DNA of 14,278 nt from an uncultured Bacteroidales bacterium (GTDB lineage Bacteria > Bacteroidota > Bacteroidia > Bacteroidales > Paludibacteraceae): the NCBI GenBank assembly GCA_937886455.1, contig CALGCU010000136.1:1-14278 (forward strand), given 5' to 3'. The stretch's first letter is position 1; each line of letters opens with the position of its first letter. This document shows positions 1 through 5,186 of this stretch, piece after piece. The notes under the pieces were generated by a model. It was not told the origin of the DNA and made no database searches. It worked only from the letters and a program-made list of their open reading frames with translations. Both the position numbers and the translations under genes were made by a program.

Positions 1-150
1 TGTGCGGGTGTGTTTGCTGGCGCAAAGGGTGTGTGCCTGCGGCAGGGTGTGTCGCGGAGCGAGGTGGATTTTTTAGGACGGGCGGAGCCCTGGAGTACGC
101 TTCGCTGTAGAGCGTTCGTTTCACTCACTGTAGTACGGCTTCGCCTGTAG
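1..150. repeat. GC-rich array of mini-palindromes (dispersed repeat, left copy)
   Basis: GC-rich block in an AT-rich intergenic context, ending about 115 bases before the SPFH gene. GGGTGTGT occurs three times (6-13, 27-34, 45-52). Each copy is followed by a different small perfect hairpin: TTTGC-TGGC-GCAAA (13-26), CCTG-CGG-CAGG (36-46) and TCGC-GGA-GCGA (52-62). Then come GGGC-GGA-GCCC (80-90) and two related units, GTACGCTTCGCTGTAG (95-110) and GTACGGCTTCGCCTGTAG (133-150). These last two differ only by one added base on each side of the TTC loop, so the stem is lengthened by one pair. The modules at 52-63, 72-90 and 119-126 recur at 4983-5049. It probably belongs to a dispersed intergenic repeat family; its function is unknown. 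It may extend left of the window. Confidence 0.7.
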
Positions 151-181
151 TGGAAGGCATGGATTTTTTTTATGATGCTCC

Positions 182-212
182 ATTGTCAAATGAAAAATAA
201 TATATATTTTTG
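182..212 (+). promoter_or_regulatory. Putative Bacteroidota promoter of the SPFH gene
   Basis: A TATTTTTG box (205-212) matches TAnnTTTG. An ATTG (182-185) lies 19 bases upstream, in place of the -33 TTTG. Transcription would start near 219, inside the inverted repeat at 214-230. The region is AT-rich, so a chance match is possible. Confidence 0.5.
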
Positions 213-213
213 C

Positions 214-230
214 GATATCAAAATGATATC
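214..230. promoter_or_regulatory. Inverted repeat GATATCA-N3-TGATATC, candidate operator
   Basis: This is a perfect 17-base inverted repeat (7-base arms, AAA centre) lying 37 bases before the SPFH start codon and directly after the predicted -7 box. It covers the expected transcription start. That is where a repressor would block transcription. The ribbon-helix-helix protein encoded at 1354-1539 is the obvious candidate ligand, because such proteins are dimers that bind short inverted repeats. The pairing of protein and site is inference. Confidence 0.6.
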
Positions 231-267
231 ATTGTATCTTAATAAACAATTTAAATTATAGGTCATT

Positions 268-1239
268 ATGAACAACAAAGAATTTGCATTTAACGGAACG
301 ACACTGAACGGCTTTTTGATGCTGTTTGTCAATTTATTTTTAACGTTTGGAAGTTTTGCCGGCATTGTTTACGGGGCTATTTTGGAGAATGTGTTGGGCG
401 GTGTGCTTATTGGTGTGAGTATTGTTGTGTTGATAGCGACATTCTTCATGTGGGCGGGCTTTATTATGCTTGAACCAGGTGAGGCACGTGTGATGGTGTT
501 TTTTGGTAAGTATTGTGGTACTTTTGCCAATACGGGTTATTTTTGGGTTAATCCTTTTGTTACTGCAAAGAAGATTTCGCTACGTGCTCGTAATCTTGAT
601 GTCGAGCCGATAAAGGTGAACGACAAGACGGGTAATCCGATAATGATTGGTTCGATGTTAGTGTGGAAACTAAAAGATACTTATAAGGCAATGTTTGAGA
701 TAGATTCACAAACTATTGCTCAATCGGGTGTTGCAAAGGCGGGTGAAGTGGCTGTAGGTACGTCTGTGGCAAGTGTGATGAGTGCTTTTGAGCATTTTGT
801 GAAGATACAGAGTGATGCTGCTTTGCGTCAGGTGGCAGGACAGTATGCTTATGATGATACAGATTCGAGTAAAGAAGAGATAACGTTGCGTGGCGGCGGG
901 TCTGAGATTAATGAGCTGCTTGAGCGCACCCTTGACGAGCGTTTGGCTATGGCCGGTATTGAGATTGTTGAGGCTCGCATCAATTATTTGGCTTATGCTC
1001 CTGAGATTGCAGCTGTGATGTTGCGCCGTCAGCAGGCTTCTGCTATTATTACTGCACGTGAAAAGATTGTGGAGGGTGCGGTGTCAATGGTTAAGATGGC
1101 TCTTGACAAACTTTCTTCAGATGGTGTAGTGGAGTTGGATGATGATAAGAAGGCTGCAATGGTGAGCAATTTGCTGGTGGTGTTGTGTAGTGATGATACG
1201 GCTCAGCCTGTGGTTAACACCGGCACTTTGAATCATTGA
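268..1239 (+). CDS. SPFH/Band 7 domain membrane protein
   Basis: Member of the SPFH (stomatin-prohibitin-flotillin-HflK/C) superfamily, whose members form membrane-anchored oligomers and often organise membrane microdomains. The precise role of this branch is unknown. The protein has 323 residues. Two hydrophobic segments (about 14-36 and 42-66) are followed at once by a Band 7-like start (FIMLEPGEARVMVFFGKY, about 65-82), the SPFH fold to about residue 210, and a helical, charged stretch (about 212-275) of the kind that forms coiled coils. The C-terminal tail QPVVNTGTLN looks like a conserved terminal motif. The ATG at 268 follows an AT-rich leader with no clear Shine-Dalgarno sequence. A 61-residue ribbon-helix-helix gene follows 114 bases downstream, and the inverted repeat at 214-230 suggests that this protein regulates the pair. 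Family assignment is firm; function is not. Confidence 0.9.
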   Translation: MNNKEFAFNGTTLNGFLMLFVNLFLTFGSFAGIVYGAILENVLGGVLIGVSIVVLIATFFMWAGFIMLEPGEARVMVFFGKYCGTFANTGYFWVNPFVTAKKISLRARNLDVEPIKVNDKTGNPIMIGSMLVWKLKDTYKAMFEIDSQTIAQSGVAKAGEVAVGTSVASVMSAFEHFVKIQSDAALRQVAGQYAYDDTDSSKEEITLRGGGSEINELLERTLDERLAMAGIEIVEARINYLAYAPEIAAVMLRRQQASAIITAREKIVEGAVSMVKMALDKLSSDGVVELDDDKKAAMVSNLLVVLCSDDTAQPVVNTGTLNH

Positions 1240-1281
1240 TATGAGGTTGTAGGGTGTGGATTTATGGTATAGCTGTAAAGT

Positions 1282-1311
1282 TTGAAGGTGAGAGAAGTCT
1301 CCTAACTTCAA
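1282..1311 (+). other. Weak hairpin between SPFH and ribbon-helix-helix genes
   Basis: TTGAAG (1282-1287) pairs with CTTCAA (1306-1311), and inside it GAGA (1290-1293) pairs with TCTC (1298-1301) around a GAAG loop. No T-tract follows, so it is not an ordinary intrinsic terminator. It could mark an mRNA processing or attenuation site within the two-gene transcript, or be chance. I see no other promoter or gene in the 114-base gap. Confidence 0.3.
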
Positions 1312-1353
1312 GACCTGCAAGCAAAGCGAGTTTATACGTTCAAAACCTGTGAT

Positions 1354-1539
1354 ATGGCAAAAGAGAAAACAAGCAGTAAGAGTTTTATTCTGCGTATTGA
1401 CAGTGATACGATGGATGCAATTGAGGCGTGGGCAGCGGATGAGTTTCGCTCTACCAACGGGCAGTTGCAGTGGATTATCACGGAGGCCCTACGTAAAGCC
1501 AAGAGGTTGCCTAAGCCAAAATCAGGCATTAAATCATAA
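1354..1539 (+). CDS. Arc-family ribbon-helix-helix DNA-binding protein
   Basis: Small (61 residues) basic protein with the ribbon-helix-helix layout of Arc/MetJ repressors. A short strand SFILRID (about 9-15) would lie in the major groove as a dimer ribbon. Helix 1 follows (TMDAIEAWAADEF, about 18-30), then a turn RSTNGQ and helix 2 (LQWIITEALRKAK, about 37-49). A basic tail rich in lysine and proline ends the protein. Such proteins are site-specific repressors or antitoxins. No toxin-like gene is adjacent; the upstream neighbour is the SPFH gene and both are read in the same direction. I infer it autoregulates the pair through the inverted repeat at 214-230. The ATG at 1354 is preferred to an out-of-frame ATG at 1349, which yields no recognisable protein. 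It could alternatively act elsewhere in the genome. Confidence 0.85.
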   Translation: MAKEKTSSKSFILRIDSDTMDAIEAWAADEFRSTNGQLQWIITEALRKAKRLPKPKSGIKS

Positions 1540-1555
1540 GTGCATGTTTTGTGTG

Positions 1556-1587
1556 ATTGGTAGTTGGTGGAGTTTGCGTTATCTTTG
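1556..1587 (+). promoter_or_regulatory. Putative Bacteroidota promoter of the mechanosensitive channel gene
   Basis: TATCTTTG (1580-1587) is a full match to TAnnTTTG. ATTG (1556-1559) sits 20 bases upstream as a near -33 element. The predicted start near 1594 gives a leader of about 27 bases before the ATG at 1621. The box lies shortly after the ribbon-helix-helix gene ends, so the channel gene is probably a separate unit. Confidence 0.65.
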
Positions 1588-1620
1588 CTATTGAATTGAA
1601 ATAACTTATATATTAGGGAT

Positions 1621-2820
1621 ATGAATCGTATTATTCTTCATTGGTTGGAGCCTCTTGGTATTACATCTGAGCATCATGCTTGGCTTTATTGGCTTATTGT
1701 TGCTGTTTCTCTGGGGATGGTGATTTATCTTGTGGATATTCTTTATCATCGTTTGTTAATTCCTGTTGTGAAGCGATTGACTCGCAGTACTCGTTCTCAA
1801 TGGGATGATATTTTGCTTAATAATACTTTGCTGAAGGATTTGAGTCGTTTGATTGCGCCGTTATTGATAGCTTTTTTGCTTCCTTTGGCTTTTAGTAAGG
1901 GTGATTCTGTTCTTGGTTTTCTTCTGAAGGTGAATGCTATTTACCTTGTGGCTGTGATTACTAAATTGCTTTGTACGCTTTTTTCTTCGCTGTATGAGTT
2001 GTCTAATCAGCAGGATCGTTTTAAGAATCGTCCGTTGAAGGGTATTTATCAGATGCTGAAAATCGTTGTGATTTGCGTGGCTCTGATTATTGCTGTGAGT
2101 ATTCTTATTGACAAGAATCCGGGTTATATATTGACAGCTTTGGGTGCTTCGGCAGCTGTGTTGATGTTGGTGTTTAAGGATACTATTATGGGTCTTGTGG
2201 CTGGTGTTCAGTTGTCGGCTAATGATATGCTTCGTCCGGGCGACTGGATTTCTATGCCTAAGTATGGTGCTGATGGTGATGTTATTGAGGTGACGCTTAC
2301 TACTGTTAAGGTGCGTAATTGGGATAATACTATCACTACTATTCCTCCTTATGCTCTTGTGAGTGATTCTTTTCAGAATTGGAGGGGTATGCAGGAGAGT
2401 GGTGGTCGCCGTATTAAGCGGTCAATTTTTATTGATATGCGTTCTATTACTTTTTGTACAGAGGAGCAGAAGGAGGAGTTGAGGCGTCATGGTTGGAGTA
2501 AGGATTTGGAGCGTGATGATGAGTTTGTGGTGAATCTTCATCTTTTCCGTAATTATCTTGAGGATTATCTTCGCCACCATAGTCGCGTGAATCAGAATAT
2601 GACCATCATGGTTCGCCAACTGCAGCCAACTGCTCAGGGTCTTCCTCTTGAGTTATACTTCTTTTCAGATGGTACTGACTGGGTTCCTTATGAACATTTG
2701 CAGGCTGAGATTTTTGAGCATGTGTTTGCGATGCTTCCTACATTTAATCTTCGTGTGTTTCAGTCGCCTATGGGTAGTGATTTTGTCAAAGATGAGATGG
2801 GGAATGATGTTAATGGATAA
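1621..2820 (+). CDS. MscS-family mechanosensitive channel, YbdG-like
   Basis: Inner-membrane mechanosensitive channel subunit, 399 residues, close in size to E. coli YbdG. Such channels open under membrane tension and release solutes during hypo-osmotic shock; YbdG-type channels have low activity and respond to milder stress. About five membrane segments are visible (roughly 21-43, 74-92, 98-120, 141-162 and the pore helix 168-192). The pore helix is Gly/Ala-rich and runs into the MscS signature region around MLRPGDWISM (203-212). A beta domain follows, and then a YbdG-type insertion containing FRNYLEDYLRHH (309-320) and MVRQLQPTAQGLPLELY (330-346), which separates it from short MscS proteins. 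It has its own promoter at 1556-1587. A DUF3784-type gene starts 48 bases downstream with no promoter visible between them, so they are probably co-transcribed. Family confident; YbdG subtype from remembered motifs. Confidence 0.9.
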   Translation: MNRIILHWLEPLGITSEHHAWLYWLIVAVSLGMVIYLVDILYHRLLIPVVKRLTRSTRSQWDDILLNNTLLKDLSRLIAPLLIAFLLPLAFSKGDSVLGFLLKVNAIYLVAVITKLLCTLFSSLYELSNQQDRFKNRPLKGIYQMLKIVVICVALIIAVSILIDKNPGYILTALGASAAVLMLVFKDTIMGLVAGVQLSANDMLRPGDWISMPKYGADGDVIEVTLTTVKVRNWDNTITTIPPYALVSDSFQNWRGMQESGGRRIKRSIFIDMRSITFCTEEQKEELRRHGWSKDLERDDEFVVNLHLFRNYLEDYLRHHSRVNQNMTIMVRQLQPTAQGLPLELYFFSDGTDWVPYEHLQAEIFEHVFAMLPTFNLRVFQSPMGSDFVKDEMGNDVNG

Positions 2821-2868
2821 TGATTGTTTGGGGTGTTTTTTTATAGTTAGAGAATAAATGCTAAGATT

Positions 2869-3591
2869 ATGGAAATGGTACATGTTTTTACGGGGCTATT
2901 GTTGATGGTTGTTGGATTGTTGACACGTAGATATCCTTGGATGATAAATCAATGGCGTTATGCTACGGAGGAAGAGCGTAGGAATATTGATATTAAGGGA
3001 TTGCAGATGATGTATTGTGGTGTGTTGTTGGTGAGTGGTGTGTTGTTGATGGGTGTTGGTGTGTTGAGTTATTTTGTGAAGGGTAGTTGGTCGGTGTATG
3101 CTTTGCTGGTGGTGTTGTTGTCCATGTCGGGTTATATGATGTATGTTCAAAAGCGTTATGATCATAATCAGTCATCGAGTAAGAAGCGTGTGTGGAGTGG
3201 TGTGTTGTTGGTGGTGACTGTGTTGTTGGTGATAGGTGTTTTCTGTGTTGGTAAGCGAGAGAATCGTATGGAATTGGGTGCAGAAAGTCTTGTGATAGGC
3301 GGGATGTATGGTGAGGAGATAGAGTTGAGTGATATCGATACTGTGTATATGAGTAAATTAGCAGACTTGCCTAATGTGGAGGTGCGTTTAAATGGTTATG
3401 CTGATGGAGAGGTGATGAAGGGTTACTTTCGTTTAACCGATTGGGGCAAGTGTAAGCTTTTGGTGCATGATGTGCAGGGTGATGTGATAGTGATAGTGAC
3501 GAAGGGTAGGCGTTTTATTGTTAATCAATATGCCTCAGAGGGTACGGCAGCTTTGTATGAGTCGGTTGGTAAGGCTTTAGGAGACCGTTAG
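2869..3591 (+). CDS. DUF3784-like membrane protein with C-terminal PH-like domain
   Basis: Protein of 240 residues and unknown function. Four hydrophobic segments are visible (about 3-19, 45-68, 74-93, 108-127). The loop between the first two has the pattern RRYPWMINQWRYATEEERRN followed by IDIKGLQ, resembling DUF3784 proteins. Residues about 131-240 form a soluble domain with alternating strands (including ELSDIDTVYMSKLADLP and VMKGYF), a pattern I associate with small bacterial PH-like domains; this part is less certain. The coding strand is extremely rich in G and T, and the membrane segments repeat GVLLV, twice encoded by the identical 16-mer TGGTGTGTTGTTGGTG (3018-3033 and 3198-3213). 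The start is ATG 2869; an in-frame ATG at 2875 is also possible. It is probably in one transcript with the upstream channel gene and is followed by the terminator at 3643-3678. Confidence 0.75.
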   Translation: MEMVHVFTGLLLMVVGLLTRRYPWMINQWRYATEEERRNIDIKGLQMMYCGVLLVSGVLLMGVGVLSYFVKGSWSVYALLVVLLSMSGYMMYVQKRYDHNQSSSKKRVWSGVLLVVTVLLVIGVFCVGKRENRMELGAESLVIGGMYGEEIELSDIDTVYMSKLADLPNVEVRLNGYADGEVMKGYFRLTDWGKCKLLVHDVQGDVIVIVTKGRRFIVNQYASEGTAALYESVGKALGDR

Positions 3592-3642
3592 TTTATATGT
3601 TTTTGGGTGTCCGGTAAAATTTCAAGGTGCATAAAAATTTGG

Positions 3643-3678
3643 TCTCAATCGCATTGTTTATGTGGTTGAGATTTTTTT
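3643..3678 (+). terminator. Rho-independent terminator after the DUF3784-like gene
   Basis: TCTCAATCGCAT (3643-3654) pairs with ATGTGGTTGAGA (3660-3671) over 12 pairs, two of them G-U wobbles, around a five-base loop. A run of seven T follows (3672-3678). It closes the channel/DUF3784 unit and lies immediately before the next promoter. Confidence 0.8.
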
Positions 3679-3692
3679 CAAATTAGTCTTTA

Positions 3693-3724
3693 TTTGTGTC
3701 AAAGATAGGTTTTTAGTATATTTG
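3693..3724 (+). promoter_or_regulatory. Consensus Bacteroidota promoter of the GNAT-like gene
   Basis: TTTG (3693-3696) and TATATTTG (3717-3724) are separated by 20 bases, matching both the -33 and -7 elements. Transcription would start near 3731, giving a leader of about 23 bases to the ATG at 3754. The terminator directly upstream supports an independent transcription unit. Confidence 0.8.
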
Positions 3725-3753
3725 CAAACAGAAAAATTTATTTATTGAGAAAA

Positions 3754-4881
3754 ATGGTTATCGTTAAACAAGTAACAGACAAGAAACAACTCAAGCAATT
3801 TGTTCAATTTGGTATTGACCTATATGAGGGCAATCCTTATTTCTGTCCTCCTCTCGTTTTTGATGAAATCAACACATTTGACCCCTCTCAGAACCCGGCA
3901 CATGAGGTGTGTGATTTTGTAAATTTCTTAGCTTATAAGGAAGGGAAAATAGTAGGGCGTATCACTGGTATTATCAACTATGCAGCCAATAAGAAGTGGG
4001 GAAAGGAACGTCTTCGTTTTGGATGGTTTGATTTTATAGATGACTATGAAGTGTCAGAGGCGTTGCTCAATGCTGTGCGTGACTGGGGTAAGAGCAAGGG
4101 TATGACAGAGATGAATGGTCCCGTAGGATTTACTGACTTAGACCATCAAGGACTTGTTATTGAGGGATTTGAGTATAGCGCTCCTATGGCAAGTTTATAT
4201 AATTATCCTTATTATATTGAACATTTTACTCGTTATGGACTTACCAAGGAAGTAGATTGGATAGAATATCAGATTCAGTCGCCAAGTCAGGTTCCTGAGA
4301 AGATGCAGCGTGTGGCTCAAATCATCAAGGATAAGTATAAATTGAATGTTGTGAAGGTGAAAAACAGCAAAGAGTTACGTCAGCGTTTTGGGTATACTTA
4401 TTTTGATGTGATTGATTTGGCTTATCAGCCTCTTTACAACTATCAACCTCTCACTGACAGGCAGAAGAAATACTATAGTGATATGTATTTTCCTCTTCTC
4501 AACTTTGATTTCGTCACTATTATTACTAACGAAAATGATGAAATTGTAGGTGTGGGAGTGGGTATGCCTGACATAAGTGATGCTCTTAGAAAAGCGAAGG
4601 GTAAACTCTTCCCGTTTGGATGGTATCACCTTATTAAAGCGCTTAGATCAAAGAAGATTCACACCTTTGACTTGTTGCTTATCGCAGTGAGACCGGATTA
4701 TCAGAACAAGGGTGTTAATTCGCTTTTCTTCTGTGACCAATTGCCATACTTTATAAAATATGGCGTTAAGAAGGTGGAAACAACGGCGATATTGGAAGTG
4801 AACATGAAGAATCAGGCTAATTTTGCCGACTTTGACAAGATTCAACATAAACGCAGACGAGCTTATTTGATGTCTATCTGA
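3754..4881 (+). CDS. GNAT-like N-acetyltransferase family protein
   Basis: Protein of 375 residues resembling a family of two-part GNAT-like proteins common in Bacteroidota. No substrate is known. The N-terminal part begins VTDKKQLKQFVQFGIDLYEG and contains the family-like NPYFCPPLVFDEINTF (27-42). FLAYKEGKIVGRITGIIN (58-75) looks like a GNAT central strand pair. Near the C-terminus LLIAVRPDYQNKGVNSLFF (298-316) resembles the acetyl-CoA-binding motif A, with Q-N-K-G-V-N in place of the usual R/Q-x-x-G-x-G/A, so acetyl-CoA binding is plausible but not assured. I choose ATG 3754; an in-frame TTG at 3745 would add three residues but leave a leader of only about 14 bases. It is monocistronic: own promoter at 3693-3724, own terminator at 4921-4964. 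The family call rests on fold-like motifs, not on a known function. Confidence 0.75.
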   Translation: MVIVKQVTDKKQLKQFVQFGIDLYEGNPYFCPPLVFDEINTFDPSQNPAHEVCDFVNFLAYKEGKIVGRITGIINYAANKKWGKERLRFGWFDFIDDYEVSEALLNAVRDWGKSKGMTEMNGPVGFTDLDHQGLVIEGFEYSAPMASLYNYPYYIEHFTRYGLTKEVDWIEYQIQSPSQVPEKMQRVAQIIKDKYKLNVVKVKNSKELRQRFGYTYFDVIDLAYQPLYNYQPLTDRQKKYYSDMYFPLLNFDFVTIITNENDEIVGVGVGMPDISDALRKAKGKLFPFGWYHLIKALRSKKIHTFDLLLIAVRPDYQNKGVNSLFFCDQLPYFIKYGVKKVETTAILEVNMKNQANFADFDKIQHKRRRAYLMSI

Positions 4882-4920
4882 TGTTGATAGGAGTTTAACA
4901 ATTTTAATCTATATAAGCGC

Positions 4921-4964
4921 ACCTCACAAATCATTATCTTTTAAGGGTTTGTGAGGTTTTTTTT
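4921..4964 (+). terminator. Rho-independent terminator after the GNAT-like gene
   Basis: ACCTCACAAA (4921-4930) pairs perfectly with TTTGTGAGGT (4948-4957) across a 17-base loop, and the T run extends to 4964. It lies 39 bases after the stop codon. Confidence 0.88.
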
Positions 4965-4982
4965 ATCCTTAGATAAGGGCGT

Positions 4983-5049
4983 TCGCGGGGCGAGCTACAA
5001 GACGGCGTTGCACTCGCTTTAGGACGGGCGGAGCCCATACATTTCACTC
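4983..5049. repeat. Dispersed repeat, right copy of the mini-palindrome modules
   Basis: Part of the 305-base gene-free stretch 4882-5186. Three modules seen at the left edge recur in the same order and orientation: TCGCGGGGCGAG (4983-4994, one base different from 52-63), TTTAGGACGGGCGGAGCCC (5018-5036, identical to 72-90) and TTTCACTC (5042-5049, identical to 119-126). Spacers between modules differ in length and sequence, so the copies are mosaic, not a simple duplication. The GGGTGTGT units are absent here. The rest of the stretch holds the terminator before it and the palindromes and promoter after it. Confidence 0.7.
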
Positions 5050-5056
5050 GTTTGCA

Positions 5057-5082
5057 CTATCTTTGCCTGTCGGCCAAGATAG
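5057..5082. repeat. Palindrome carrying a TATCTTTG box
   Basis: CTATCTTTGCC (5057-5067) pairs with GGCCAAGATAG (5072-5082) at 10 of 11 positions around a TGTC loop. The left arm contains TATCTTTG (5058-5065), a -7-type box preceded by TTTGCAC. No TTTG lies at the proper distance upstream, so it may be a degenerate promoter or a structural repeat. The same TATCTTTG recurs 92 bases later in the likely working promoter. Confidence 0.6.
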
Positions 5083-5100
5083 GATGCGGTTCGGCATAAT

Positions 5101-5129
5101 CAAAAAAATTAAACAAGTTTATTTTTTTG
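5101..5129. repeat. AT-only hairpin overlapping the -33 element
   Basis: CAAAAAAATTAAAC (5101-5114) pairs with GTTTATTTTTTTG (5117-5129), 13 pairs with one bulged T and a two-base AA turn. Its right end is the TTTG used as the -33 element of the following promoter. It may be a DNA-level element (cruciform or upstream activating tract) or part of a mobile repeat. As RNA it is too AT-rich to be a good terminator. Confidence 0.55.
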
Positions 5130-5157
5130 CTTCTGCGCTCACCTTTCACTATCTTTG
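5126..5157 (+). promoter_or_regulatory. Consensus Bacteroidota promoter of the acyltransferase-cca-hflX operon
   Basis: TTTG (5126-5129) and TATCTTTG (5150-5157) are separated by 20 bases, a full match to both elements. The predicted start near 5164 leaves a leader of about 23 bases before the ATG at 5187. Four closely spaced genes follow without another convincing promoter. Confidence 0.8.
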
Positions 5158-5186
5158 TAAAAGAAAGATGTTGAGAAAAGATAAAT

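Noticed and set aside
1..150. Open frame 1 from the window edge to a TAG at 148-150 (49 codons)
   Set aside because: The stretch is GC-rich and made of small palindromes and repeats, so lack of stops is expected. The translated residues look like no family, and modules recur at 4983-5049 in an intergenic region.
1354..1539. Antitoxin of a toxin-antitoxin pair
   Set aside because: Ribbon-helix-helix proteins are often antitoxins, but the only close neighbour is the SPFH membrane protein and no small toxin-like gene is present on either side.
1349..1594. 81-codon frame overlapping the ribbon-helix-helix gene
   Set aside because: It is out of frame with the recognisable ribbon-helix-helix protein and its product shows no domain; it is a shadow.
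2896..3175. Minus-strand frames rich in His, Gln and Thr opposite the DUF3784-like gene
   Set aside because: They are the mechanical complement of a G/T-rich coding strand and have no plausible start region or domain.
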